Below, one piece after another: positions 7,876 through 17,471 of a DNA stretch of 64,000 bases. The DNA lies in assembly GCF_000830885.1 (NCBI RefSeq), contig NZ_CP006951.1, positions 62,001-126,000 on the forward strand, written 5' to 3'. The stretch's first letter is position 1; each line of letters starts with the position of its first letter. The position numbers and the translations under genes are program-made. Below the pieces are notes generated by a model. The model saw only the letters and a program-made list of their open reading frames with translations. It was not told the DNA's origin and did no database searches. Source of the stretch: Dehalococcoides mccartyi CG5 (GTDB lineage Bacteria > Chloroflexota > Dehalococcoidia > Dehalococcoidales > Dehalococcoidaceae).

Positions 7876-9342
7876 ATGGAAGGGATCATCCTTCCTCCAT
7901 ACGCACCAGTACTAATGGAGTCTACTAGAGCTCTAGGCTATTCTCTAGAATCGGCTGTGGCTGATTTACTGGATAATAGTATATCGGCCAATGCTACAAA
8001 TATTGAAATCGAGTATCGACCGTGGGATGATCCTTATTTGTACATTATAGATAATGGTGATGGTATGCTCCCCGATGAGATTACCGCAGCTATGCGTTAT
8101 GGTAGTAGTAATCCTCTGGATATAAGAGATAAAAACGACTTGGGACGATTCGGACTCGGGTTAAAAACCGCATCTCTTTCGCAATGTAGATGCCTAACAG
8201 TAATATCGAAAAAGGATGGCATTATATCCGGACGTCGATGGGATTTGGACATTATTAGCCAACGCCAAGATTGGGTATTACTTAAGCTAGACCAATCACA
8301 AATGGATCAAATACCAGGAATGGTTGATTTAGCAGCATTAGACCATGGTACGCTAGTCATATGGCATAAACTTGATCGTCTAACTTCTGGGGTTGCGTCT
8401 ATTGAGGACTTTTTCCCAACCAAAATGGATGATGTTCGTAGCCACCTTTCACTAGTGTTTCACAGATATTTAACTGGAGAAACAGGCCAAAAGCGTGTAG
8501 AGATATCGATTAACAAACAGCCGATTAAACCGCTGGATCCCTTTTTAAGTGGAAAAAGTGAGCAAGTGATGGATGTAGAGCCTATCATCATCGATGGGCA
8601 AAAAATAACAGCTACACCGTATATTCTCCCCCATACAAGTCGACTATCAAGTGAGGAGTTAAAATTACTTGGTGGTGAAGATGGACTCAGACGTAAACAA
8701 GGATTCTATGTATACCGTAATCGTCGCTTATTGGTGTGGGGGACTTGGTTCCGCTTACTACGCCAAGATGAACTTTATAAACTTGCCCGTGTAAAAGTGG
8801 ACATCCCAAATTCTTTAGACCATTTATGGACTTTAGATATTCGTAAGTCTACTGCTTCACCACCAGAGGTTGTGCGTAAAAACTTAGATCGTATTGTAAA
8901 ACGTATAGCAGACAATAGTAGGCGTACATGGACATTTCGTGGGCGTAAAGAAACAACTGATCGTATAAACCACGTATGGAATCGAAATAAAACACGAGAA
9001 GGAATCCGATACTCTATTAATCGAGATCATCTATTGGTAAAAACACTTGCTTCTGATATCGATAAATCAGCGAATGCTTGTTTTGAGAAGATACTACTTA
9101 CTATCGAATCATCGATCCCTTTAAATCAGCTTTATGTTGACCTTACCGAGGATGAGCACTTTGCACCAGAAACAGATGCGACAACATCCATTCGAGCAAC
9201 AATATTAGAAGTCATTGATAGAACCGATAAAAAAACAGAAACGATAAACAGCATGTTTTCTATGTTTGAATTAACCGAGCCATTCTGCAATTATCCTGAC
9301 GTTTTAAACCTGTTAAAAAAAGAGGTTTTATCAAATGAATAA
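7876..9342 (+). CDS. MORC/MutL-like GHKL ATPase of an R-M-type defence cassette
   Basis: This protein has 488 residues. I chose ATG 7876 because AAAGGAG (7863-7869) precedes it. The N-terminal GHKL (Bergerat) ATPase fold is clear: 'ESAVADLLDNSISANAT' (Glu25, Asp33, Asn34), 'IIDNGDGML' (Asp59 to Gly63) and the lid 'LGRFGLGLKTASLSQC' (89-104). The central part ('GFYVYRNRRLLVWGTW', 'DIPNSLDHLWTLDIRKSTASPP') resembles the second domain of MutL/MORC proteins. No nuclease motif is seen in the C-terminus. Family knowledge says ATP-driven dimerisation clamps DNA, and comparative genomics has placed such proteins in R-M-like operons. It overlaps the Z1 gene by 8 bp, so the two are translationally coupled. 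Confidence 0.88.
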   Translation: MEGIILPPYAPVLMESTRALGYSLESAVADLLDNSISANATNIEIEYRPWDDPYLYIIDNGDGMLPDEITAAMRYGSSNPLDIRDKNDLGRFGLGLKTASLSQCRCLTVISKKDGIISGRRWDLDIISQRQDWVLLKLDQSQMDQIPGMVDLAALDHGTLVIWHKLDRLTSGVASIEDFFPTKMDDVRSHLSLVFHRYLTGETGQKRVEISINKQPIKPLDPFLSGKSEQVMDVEPIIIDGQKITATPYILPHTSRLSSEELKLLGGEDGLRRKQGFYVYRNRRLLVWGTWFRLLRQDELYKLARVKVDIPNSLDHLWTLDIRKSTASPPEVVRKNLDRIVKRIADNSRRTWTFRGRKETTDRINHVWNRNKTREGIRYSINRDHLLVKTLASDIDKSANACFEKILLTIESSIPLNQLYVDLTEDEHFAPETDATTSIRATILEVIDRTDKKTETINSMFSMFELTEPFCNYPDVLNLLKKEVLSNE

Positions 9343-12121
9343 TTCTCCAGATAACATTAATAAGCTTGAAAATCTGGCACACTTCTTAGTCTTACAACGC
9401 TTCCCTGCAGAAGTTCCAACTGAAGCAGGGATAAAAGAATGTCTTGCCCAAGCAAGAATCCTTACTCCGGTAACTGATGAAGAATGTGATAAAGTGCTAA
9501 AGCTTCTGTACGCTCATTTACAAGTTACTATGGAAATAGGTGTTGCAGTTGTTGATGAATCAACTTATAAACCTTGGTTAAACGAACGTAAACAGGATAT
9601 CACTTTTTATTACTGGGACAGGTATCGTAAGTACTTAGAAAGATCCAAGAATTGGAATGGGGTAGTAATAGAAACACTCGGGAGAGTGTCAGACGAAATA
9701 CTTGATCTTCTTGGAAACCCTGCAAACGAGACTTCATGGCAACGATGCGGGCTTATAATGGGTGACGTTCAATCCGGTAAAACGGCCAATTATGCTACCC
9801 TTTGTAATAAAGCTATGGACGCAGGATATAGAGTGCTCATTATCCTTGCTGGAACTCAAGAAAATTTACGTCGGCAAACTCAAGAACGATTGGATTTAGA
9901 GTTGGTTGGTTTAGATAGTCAATTGATTCTGGATAGAGTAGGACGTAAACTACCTGTTGGAGTTGGGCGGATTGATGGGAATCATTTTGTTGCTACCTTC
10001 ACGTCAAAAAATAATGACTTCGATCAAAAATTACTAAATAATTTAAATATGAGAATTACAACCTGTCTGGAACCAGTTGTATTCGTAATAAAAAAGCAAA
10101 AGCATCGCCTGACCTACTTAGAAAAATGGCTACGGATTTACAACGCTGGGCCTGATGGGAAAATAGATTCTCCTATGCTGCTGATTGACGATGAAGCTGA
10201 TAATGCATCTGTCAATACAAAAGATGATGATGATCCTACGACTATAAACGAATGCATCCGCAAATTACTCATATTGTTTAAGCGGGCATCCTATGTAGGT
10301 GTAACAGCCACACCTTACGCTAATATATTTATTAATCCAGATAATGAAAAGGAGATGCTAGGTAACGATCTATTCCCGAGGGACTTCATTTATTCATTAG
10401 CTCCTCCTACAAATTATATAGGAAACACAGCCATTTTCGGCGACGAATCTTCTCATGAATATGTTGTTCAAGATATTGGAGATGATGCAGAGCATACTAT
10501 CCCAATAAAGCATGGAAGCCAGTTCAACGTAGAAGATCTTCCAGAAAGTTTGTACACTGCACTAAATTATTTCGTATTGATCAATGTTATCAGAGACATA
10601 CGTGGACCAATACATAGCCACCGCTCTATGCTCGTTAATATTAGTCGATTCACGAATGTGCAATCACAGACACGAAATATTATTCATGCATGGATTGAAC
10701 GTATCAAGAGTGCTGCTATAAATTTTGGAAGTCTTGAACCGCAAGAGGCCATGCGCAATAGTTCGATCAAATCATTGTACGATACATGGCAGGCTTTTCA
10801 TTTGTCGCTCTTATGCGAAAAGGACTGGCGTACAGTCCAGCAGCATTGGCTTTGTTATGCAGTCAATCGCCTTACAGTGGTAGAAGTTAATCAGAGAACA
10901 AGTAGCGCAATACTTGATTACGATGCATATAAGGACAATGGGTTTCGAGTAATAGCGGTCGGTGGGAATAGCTTGACCCGCGGGCTTACTCTTGAAGGAT
11001 TATGTGTCAGTTATTTCTATCGCAATTCCCAAGCTTATGATACTCTTCTACAAATGGGTCGATGGTTTGGCTATCGTATTGGGTACGAAGACCTTTGCAG
11101 AGTCTGGATGACTGATGAAGCTCGAGAGTGCTATTCGCATATTACAAAAGCAACTAACGAATTACGAGATGAAATCTATTCTATGCGTTATTATGGAATG
11201 ACTCCTAGAGAATTCGGATTGAAAGTACGATCTTCTCCAGGTAGCACAGAAAGAATGGTTAGCAAATTACTTATTACTGCTCGGAATAAGATGCGACACG
11301 CAACTGATTATATTCATACGGTCTCTGTTAGTGCCGAGCTACTTGAAACACCAAAAATTATAATTGATACTGACCGGATTATTGGTAATTTCAACTTGGC
11401 CAAACAGTTTGTAGCGTACCTTGAAGCTACGCATAAGAAAGCCGACGATTCTGTGTTTCATTCTACACATAATGTGTGGGTAGATGTACCAAGAGAAAAA
11501 GTTGCCTCTTTTATCCGAAGTTATATCGCAGACCCTCTTTATTTGCATTTTCAGACAGACGGTCTGGCAGATTTCATTGCACAAGCCAATCATCTGGAGT
11601 CATGGGATATTGCTTTACCAGAAGGTGACACCAAGGAAGAATACTGCATTACAAACAAGACTGTAATCAAACGCCAAGAGCGTTCAGTGGATATTTCACC
11701 AAATAAGAAAAGTATACGTATCAATGGGGCAAAGCTCCGTGTAGGCTCACGTCCTTGCACGAGATATGGGCTTGACAACTCAATTGTAGAAGAAATAACG
11801 CAAAGAAGAAAACAGAATAAGCAGCAAGTTCCTGATAAAGACTTCCTGATGAAACCAGATAGGAAGCCTTTACTTTTAATCCACTTCATTAACATAAAAC
11901 CCCATACCAACCTTGAAAAACCTGAAAGGGTAGAGGATAGAACTTTAGTTGTCCAAGTCATGGATAGGTTGAATGGGAAAAAAGCCTGCGTCGTAGCTTT
12001 AAGTGTTGGTTTTCCTCTAGCAACAAAAGATAACACGATGTATGTAAAATACAAGATTAATCTTGTACAGCAAGAGCTGCTTTTAGAAGCAGCAACCGAG
12101 GCACAAAATGCAGACGATTGA
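9335..12121 (+). CDS. Z1-domain helicase-like ATPase
   Basis: This protein has 928 residues. The Walker A motif 'GDVQSGKT' is at 143-150, followed by 'LIILAGTQENLRRQT', the Walker B/DEAD-like 'LLIDDEADNAS' (about 282-292) and motif III-like 'GVTATPYANIF'. The Z1 signature region has 'GGNSLTRGLTLEGLCVSYFY' followed by 'TLLQMGRWFGYR', which corresponds to helicase motifs V and VI. This matches the Z1 family, a superfamily-II-type ATPase found almost only in multi-gene restriction-like operons. It probably translocates on DNA and couples recognition by the MORC protein to cleavage. It overlaps the preceding gene by 8 bp and the following one by 14 bp, which marks one transcript. Confidence 0.93.
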   Translation: MNNSPDNINKLENLAHFLVLQRFPAEVPTEAGIKECLAQARILTPVTDEECDKVLKLLYAHLQVTMEIGVAVVDESTYKPWLNERKQDITFYYWDRYRKYLERSKNWNGVVIETLGRVSDEILDLLGNPANETSWQRCGLIMGDVQSGKTANYATLCNKAMDAGYRVLIILAGTQENLRRQTQERLDLELVGLDSQLILDRVGRKLPVGVGRIDGNHFVATFTSKNNDFDQKLLNNLNMRITTCLEPVVFVIKKQKHRLTYLEKWLRIYNAGPDGKIDSPMLLIDDEADNASVNTKDDDDPTTINECIRKLLILFKRASYVGVTATPYANIFINPDNEKEMLGNDLFPRDFIYSLAPPTNYIGNTAIFGDESSHEYVVQDIGDDAEHTIPIKHGSQFNVEDLPESLYTALNYFVLINVIRDIRGPIHSHRSMLVNISRFTNVQSQTRNIIHAWIERIKSAAINFGSLEPQEAMRNSSIKSLYDTWQAFHLSLLCEKDWRTVQQHWLCYAVNRLTVVEVNQRTSSAILDYDAYKDNGFRVIAVGGNSLTRGLTLEGLCVSYFYRNSQAYDTLLQMGRWFGYRIGYEDLCRVWMTDEARECYSHITKATNELRDEIYSMRYYGMTPREFGLKVRSSPGSTERMVSKLLITARNKMRHATDYIHTVSVSAELLETPKIIIDTDRIIGNFNLAKQFVAYLEATHKKADDSVFHSTHNVWVDVPREKVASFIRSYIADPLYLHFQTDGLADFIAQANHLESWDIALPEGDTKEEYCITNKTVIKRQERSVDISPNKKSIRINGAKLRVGSRPCTRYGLDNSIVEEITQRRKQNKQQVPDKDFLMKPDRKPLLLIHFINIKPHTNLEKPERVEDRTLVVQVMDRLNGKKACVVALSVGFPLATKDNTMYVKYKINLVQQELLLEAATEAQNADD

Positions 12122-13052
12122 TGTATTAATTCAAAGATGGCAAGATTTGAGAATTAATGGTGAAGTTAATGCGCACCAGCTCTATGATGCATCTCATCCC
12201 CTGCAGTTATTTTTTGGGTATGATGTCTCTGGGGCAAGAATATTATTTTTAATTACACCCACTGCCCCAAAACATCTTCCTGTACAAAGCGAGTCCATTG
12301 AACTCAAGCTACTACAAAGGCATGATGGTTTATTTACTCTCATGATTAGATTATTAAAACCTGACCAAGATTCAGTGTTCAACCACCTTTGCTGGGACTT
12401 AGCAGAATTCACTCGTACATGTCACGATAATGCTACAGGATCCACTATGTTCTTAGAAAGGTATAGAAAATGGCAACGGCTTCTAGAACGTGGGCGGTTA
12501 GGAATTTTATCAGAAGCAGAAATAAAAGGTCTTATAGGAGAGCTACTGTTTCTTGAGAAGTATTTATTCAAACGTTATGGAATGACTTCAGCATTAAAGG
12601 GATGGCTTGGCCCGAGTGGAGCAGATCAGGATTTTAGGTTTGAAGACTTTTGGTATGAAATTAAGACAACAGATCCCGGCGCATTGACTGTTAGAATTTC
12701 ATCTCTTGAACAACTGGATATTGATAAACTAGGACAATTATGTATTGTTCTATTGGATAAAGCAGGAAATGAAATCAATGATGCGATTTCTTTAAACTCA
12801 GTTGTAGCTAATATCCGTAATCTAATTTCAGCGGATCTAGAAGCTATACATATTTTCGAACAACGTTTAGATGCAATAGGCTATATTGACAGTAGAGAGT
12901 ATTCTGAAGATATATTCGTATTAAGAAATATACGACGTTTTCTCGTTGATTATCCATTTCCACGTATTCGACGATCAATGATTGCTTCATCAATATCAAG
13001 GGTGACTTATGATGTGAATGTTGATGACTTGGCACCCTTCGAAATACACTAA
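12108..13052 (+). CDS. PD-(D/E)XK family protein (DUF4420-like), predicted nuclease
   Basis: This protein has 314 residues. The catalytic core is visible: Glu144 in 'GLIGELLFLEKYL', then 'GWLGPSGADQDFRFEDF' with Asp175, then 'WYEIKTT' with Glu184 and Lys186. The order Glu...Asp...Glu-x-Lys is the PD-(D/E)XK nuclease signature of the family once called DUF4420. The N-terminal 110 residues are beta-rich, and the C-terminal part is helical. In this operon type it is the likely DNA-cleaving effector. It overlaps the Z1 gene by 14 bp, and AIPR follows after 14 bp. The sequence recognised cannot be predicted, and nuclease activity is inferred from the motif. Confidence 0.88.
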   Translation: MQTIDVLIQRWQDLRINGEVNAHQLYDASHPLQLFFGYDVSGARILFLITPTAPKHLPVQSESIELKLLQRHDGLFTLMIRLLKPDQDSVFNHLCWDLAEFTRTCHDNATGSTMFLERYRKWQRLLERGRLGILSEAEIKGLIGELLFLEKYLFKRYGMTSALKGWLGPSGADQDFRFEDFWYEIKTTDPGALTVRISSLEQLDIDKLGQLCIVLLDKAGNEINDAISLNSVVANIRNLISADLEAIHIFEQRLDAIGYIDSREYSEDIFVLRNIRRFLVDYPFPRIRRSMIASSISRVTYDVNVDDLAPFEIH

Positions 13053-13066
13053 GAGGAAGAATAAGT

Positions 13067-15163
13067 ATGGCTATAGAACTTTCCGAATATAGAAAGAGTT
13101 TTCTTGAATCTGCAAAAGCAAGAGCAGCAGGCAAAGAAGACGGAGCCATTGCATCTTTTATAGATGAAGCTGCCTCATCGTTACTGGAAATAGGAGCAAT
13201 CCCTGATTATGAATTAGCATTTTATACGGGTACTGGGCAGAAGAACAGAAAGCTCAGAGTAGACGGTTATGCATTGGATGAATATGATTGGACAGCCTCT
13301 CTCTTCATTGCTGATTTTAGTGGAGAAGAAGAGTCTGATACTCTTACACGTACTCAGGCTGTGCAGGTTTTAACGCGATTAGAAGCTTTCATTGAAGAAG
13401 CAGTGTATGGCAATCTATCTAACCAAATGGAGATTAGTCGTCCAGCTTATGATATATTGGATATGCTTCGTATTCATAGAACTGAGATACGAAAGATAAG
13501 ACTATTTTTATTAACGGATAAAATAGCTAGCGAAAGAATTGAGAGCTTACCACAAAATGATTTTCATGGTATCCCGTTAGAATATCATATCTGGGATATG
13601 GCACGGTTTCATCGCATTTATGTTTCAACATCTGGCCGTGATGAGTTGGATATCAACCTATGTGAATATTTGCCTCAAGGAGTCCCATGTCTTGAAGCTC
13701 ATAGTGCTAGGACTGAAACATATCGTAGTTATCTCTGTGTTATTCCAGGTATAGTCTTAGCAGATATATATGACAAATACGGAAGTCGTTTACTTGAAGG
13801 AAATGTAAGATCATTTCTTAATACAAAGGTTGCTGTAAATAAAAAGATTCGCGAAACCATCCTTCGATATCCTGAAATGTTCTTTGCATATAACAACGGA
13901 ATTGCCGCTACGGCAACTGATGTTGAAGTGAAAGATGGGAATGAGGGCTTGTTTGTCACTCGAGTTAAAGATTTACAGATTGTGAACGGTGGTCAAACAA
14001 CTGCATCAATTTCTACCGCTCGTTATCGTGATAAGGTTGACATTAGCAAAATATTTGTTCAGATGAAGTTAACAAAAATAGATCCTGAAAAAGCGGATAA
14101 AATTATACCTAATATTTCACGCTCTTCCAATAGCCAGAACCGTGTCAGTGAAGCAGATTTCTTTGCTAATTCTCCTTTCCACATTCGCATGGAGCAAATC
14201 TCCAGACGAATGTTTGCTCCGGCAGTTGGTGGAGCTCAATATGAAACTCACTGGTTTTACGAGAGAGCTCGCGGTCAATATCTTCAGGAACAGTCTCGAA
14301 AGACTAGTACTGAAAAAAGCAAGTTTCAGATACAGAATCCAAAAGTACAATTAATAACTAAAACTGATCTCGCAAAGTATCATAATTCGTGGTTTGGTGT
14401 CCCTCATAAAGTAAGTATGGGTGCTCAGAAGAATTTTCTTGTTTTTGCCGAACGTATTACAGATGCTTGGGATAAGAATGACATTGATTTCAACGACATT
14501 TATTTTCAAGAGTCAGTTGCGTTAGCTATCCTGTTCCGTCAAACAGAAAAATTAGTTAGCATTCAATCTTGGTATGAAAAGGGCTATAGGGCAAACATTG
14601 TAACCTATTCGATTGCATTACTTGCTTATTTAATAAAGAAAGGATTTCCTGATCGAAGTTTTGATTTTCACTCTGTTTGGGAAAAACAGATAATAGACGG
14701 TTATTTGGAACGTCAGATGACTATTCTCGCTAAAAGTGTATTCGATGTACTTACTGCAGAGAATAGAGGGATACAAAATGTAACTGAGTGGAGTAAGCGG
14801 GAAGCTTGTTGGGAACGTGTAAAAGGTCTACAAATACAACTCCTTCCGGAAGCTGAAAACTGGCTTGCTGATAAAGAAGACGTTCGTAGCTTGTCTCGCT
14901 CGGCTAAAAAAGAACAGAAAGTGATGAACGGAATTGAAGCACAGATTTTCGTAGTTAATCTGGGTGCACAATACTGGCAGGATATGTTGCAGTGGGCATC
15001 CCTAAAAGGGCTTATAGCATCCCAGGAAGAACAAGACATGCTGACCGTAGCCACAAAGATGCGACCTAATTCACTACCTAATTCACTACCTAATTCGTAC
15101 CAATGCAGGAGACTACAGGAAATTCGTAATAAAATGCTGTCAGAAGGGTTTAAAGAATCGTAG
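13067..15163 (+). CDS. AIPR (abortive infection phage resistance) family protein
   Basis: This protein has 698 residues. AIPR-family hallmarks are present in the middle: 'GNVRSFLNTKVAVNKKI', then 'FFAYNNGIAATAT' (about 272-284), then 'IVNGGQTTASI' (about 304-314). Later come 'ISRSSNSQNRVSEADFF' and 'WFYERARGQYLQEQ'. Members were named from plasmid abortive-infection phage-resistance proteins, and comparative analysis predicts a nuclease-like fold. A GAGGAAGAATA ribosome site lies just before ATG 13067. The last 60 residues contain a small in-frame tandem repeat (see 15065-15100). It is the fourth gene of the cassette, between the PD-(D/E)XK protein and the methyltransferase. Confidence 0.92.
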   Translation: MAIELSEYRKSFLESAKARAAGKEDGAIASFIDEAASSLLEIGAIPDYELAFYTGTGQKNRKLRVDGYALDEYDWTASLFIADFSGEEESDTLTRTQAVQVLTRLEAFIEEAVYGNLSNQMEISRPAYDILDMLRIHRTEIRKIRLFLLTDKIASERIESLPQNDFHGIPLEYHIWDMARFHRIYVSTSGRDELDINLCEYLPQGVPCLEAHSARTETYRSYLCVIPGIVLADIYDKYGSRLLEGNVRSFLNTKVAVNKKIRETILRYPEMFFAYNNGIAATATDVEVKDGNEGLFVTRVKDLQIVNGGQTTASISTARYRDKVDISKIFVQMKLTKIDPEKADKIIPNISRSSNSQNRVSEADFFANSPFHIRMEQISRRMFAPAVGGAQYETHWFYERARGQYLQEQSRKTSTEKSKFQIQNPKVQLITKTDLAKYHNSWFGVPHKVSMGAQKNFLVFAERITDAWDKNDIDFNDIYFQESVALAILFRQTEKLVSIQSWYEKGYRANIVTYSIALLAYLIKKGFPDRSFDFHSVWEKQIIDGYLERQMTILAKSVFDVLTAENRGIQNVTEWSKREACWERVKGLQIQLLPEAENWLADKEDVRSLSRSAKKEQKVMNGIEAQIFVVNLGAQYWQDMLQWASLKGLIASQEEQDMLTVATKMRPNSLPNSLPNSYQCRRLQEIRNKMLSEGFKES
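15065..15100 (+). repeat. 12-bp tandem repeat inside the AIPR gene
   Basis: Two exact copies of CCTAATTCACTA (15065-15088) and a third, diverged copy (15089-15100) encode PNSL-PNSL-PNSY near the C-terminus. In-frame copy-number change by slippage is possible. Confidence 0.85.
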
Positions 15164-15287
15164 ATGCTTTTGAATTGCTCTAAACCGGAATGATTCGGAT
15201 GCAAATATTTCTTGAACTTCATGGATCAGAAACAGTACTTAAACATATCAATACCCCAATAATATAGATATTTTAGGAAATTTTAAA

Positions 15288-16871
15288 GTGCTAGATAGGT
15301 CACAAGAAATTAGAGTTATAGATCTCTTTGCTGGGCCAGGTGGATTAGGAGAAGGCTTTGCTTCCTTTAAAAACGGTAATTACGATCCGTTTAAAATCGT
15401 ACTTTCGATAGAAAAAGATCCTATCGCATTCAAAACACTACAATTACGTAGCTTTTTCCGTCAATTCAAGAAAGGTGATGTCCCAGACGAGTATTACCAA
15501 TATCTACGTGGTGAGATAAAAGGAAGCACTCTCTTTAAACGATATCCTGCGGAATACAAAAGAGCGAAGCAAGCAACATGGCTTTTAGAATTAGGTAGCA
15601 GTAATGCGTCACCGAAAAAGGTAAACGAGCGTATCAATGCTGCACTCGATGGTTCAAATAATTGGGTTTTAATAGGTGGGCCTCCTTGTCAAGCATTCTC
15701 CCTGATAGGGAGAGTGAAAATAAAGAGCGACAGTGAAAAGAAACAGAAGGACTTTGACAAAGACCACCGCCACTTTCTTTATAGAGAATACTTGAAAATA
15801 ATTGCTACGCATAAGCCTTCGGTCTTTGTCATGGAGAACGTGCCGGGTATCCTGTCTTCCAAAGTTAATGGTACTAACACTTTCGAAAGAATACTCAGCG
15901 ACCTCAAAAATCCAGACAAGGCTATATCCGTATTGAACGGATATCCTACACAGAACAATAAAGAGTCCCTGACATACAATATCTATTCTCTGGTGAGACC
16001 GTCCGAAAACGCAAACGAACTGCAACCGGCAGATTATATCATCAAATCAGAGAGTTATGGTATACCCCAAGCCAGACATCGGGTCATCCTGCTTGGAATC
16101 CGTTCTGATATTCAGACCAGACCGGGCCAGCTTGCTCAATCCAGTTTACCTATTTCAATGTGGGAAGCAATCTCAGGTTTAGCAAAAATACGCAGTAAGT
16201 TATCGAAAGAGCCTGATTCTAATGATTTGTGGAAGTCAGTTCTCCATTCTATTCCCCAGTACAAATGGTTTGATGATTCAAAGTTAGAAGAGCCACTAAA
16301 GGAAATGCTGAAAAAGGCTTGTATAAATGACGAAACTCCAAATAACACTGGAGCTGAATTCATACCCGGTGCGGTGCAAGTCAAGTTTCGGCCTGAGTGG
16401 TTTGGTGACAGGCGAATTAAAGGACAATGTAATCATTCATCTCGAAGTCACATTAGGGGAGATCTACAACGTTATTTCTTCGCAAGTTGCTTCGCCGAAG
16501 TTTATGGTCGTTCTCCCAAAATTGGTGATTTTCCGAAAGAGCTACTACCGAAACATGCGAACGTTCAAAAGGCAATAGAAGAGAGCCTATTTTCTGACCG
16601 GTTTCGAGTGCAGGTTAGATACAAACCATCGACCACTATAACATCGCATATCTCGAAAGACGGCCATTATTACATCCATCCTGATGTTCAACAATGCCGA
16701 AGCTTGACGGTAAGAGAAGCTGCAAGATTGCAGACATTTCCCGACAACTACCTTTTTGAAGGTCCGAGAACTGAGCAATACCACCAAGTTGGTAATGCAG
16801 TCCCTCCGTTATTAGCCAATCAAATAGCCAAAGTAGTATATCGTCTTTTCACAAAGTATCAGAAAGAATAA
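15288..16871 (+). CDS. DNA (cytosine-5-)-methyltransferase
   Basis: This enzyme has 527 residues and starts at GTG 15288, preceded by TAGGAAATTTT. All main C5-MTase motifs are present: I 'DLFAGPGGLGEGF' (12-24), IV 'GGPPCQAFSLIGR' with catalytic Cys134, VI 'VMENVPG' (181-187), VIII 'QARHRVILLGIR', and X 'QVGNAVPPLLANQ'. The enzyme transfers methyl from SAM to C5 of cytosine and would protect host DNA against the cassette nuclease. It is longer than minimal M.HhaI-type enzymes, with an insertion between motifs I and IV and a long target-recognition region after motif VIII. A 124-bp gap separates it from AIPR, so it may have its own promoter, useful for early methylation. It overlaps vsr by 1 bp. 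Confidence 0.95.
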   Translation: MLDRSQEIRVIDLFAGPGGLGEGFASFKNGNYDPFKIVLSIEKDPIAFKTLQLRSFFRQFKKGDVPDEYYQYLRGEIKGSTLFKRYPAEYKRAKQATWLLELGSSNASPKKVNERINAALDGSNNWVLIGGPPCQAFSLIGRVKIKSDSEKKQKDFDKDHRHFLYREYLKIIATHKPSVFVMENVPGILSSKVNGTNTFERILSDLKNPDKAISVLNGYPTQNNKESLTYNIYSLVRPSENANELQPADYIIKSESYGIPQARHRVILLGIRSDIQTRPGQLAQSSLPISMWEAISGLAKIRSKLSKEPDSNDLWKSVLHSIPQYKWFDDSKLEEPLKEMLKKACINDETPNNTGAEFIPGAVQVKFRPEWFGDRRIKGQCNHSSRSHIRGDLQRYFFASCFAEVYGRSPKIGDFPKELLPKHANVQKAIEESLFSDRFRVQVRYKPSTTITSHISKDGHYYIHPDVQQCRSLTVREAARLQTFPDNYLFEGPRTEQYHQVGNAVPPLLANQIAKVVYRLFTKYQKE

Positions 16872-17287
16872 TGGACAAACTTTCGCCAGCTAGACGTAGT
16901 TGGAATATGTCTAGGATTCAGTCACGGAACACCAAACCAGAAATATTGGTGCGGTCAATGCTACATCGGCTTGGGTATCGATTCAGAATTCATATGCAGG
17001 GTCTACCCGGCCAACCCGATATTGTTCTTCGACGACATCTTGCGATCATATTGGTCCATGGGTGCTTCTGGCATCGACACAAAGGATGTAAATTAGCATA
17101 CACACCAAAGTCACGCTTGGAATTCTGGGAACGTAAATTTGATGAGAACATCCGTCGGGATGAAGAAGTTATGAGGGAACTTGTCAAAATGGGTTGGAGA
17201 GTCTTAACCATTTGGGAATGCCAAATAACTGACCCCAAGGAACTTCAAGACAGACTTATTCACTTCATGAAAGAAGAACAAGAATAA
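16871..17287 (+). CDS. vsr: Very short patch repair endonuclease Vsr
   Basis: This protein of 138 residues is full length for Vsr. The catalytic Asp50 is in 'GLPGQPDIVLRRH', then comes 'ILVHGCFWHRH' (60-70) with the conserved His and aromatic residues, and finally 'LVKMGWRVLTIWECQI'. Vsr nicks 5' of the T in T:G mismatches that arise when 5-methylcytosine deaminates, so it repairs the mutagenic side effect of the methyltransferase just upstream. The ATG overlaps the methyltransferase stop codon by one base, so the two are coupled. This is the last gene of the cassette. It is followed by a short non-coding stretch and an IS end at 17344. Confidence 0.95.
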   Translation: MDKLSPARRSWNMSRIQSRNTKPEILVRSMLHRLGYRFRIHMQGLPGQPDIVLRRHLAIILVHGCFWHRHKGCKLAYTPKSRLEFWERKFDENIRRDEEVMRELVKMGWRVLTIWECQITDPKELQDRLIHFMKEEQE

Positions 17288-17471
17288 GCCATCTTTCATC
17301 TGCCCACAGCATCATCTTATTCAGCGAGGGCGATTGCTGCTCTTGACCTGCCCCCGATAGTGATACCACTTTTTAAGTAGTTACCGTTGCTATTGGTCTG
17401 CTCCCCGAAAATTGATCCAGGCAAAGTGAGACTTTTATGGGATAATCACACAATGATTGGAGGAGTATTCA

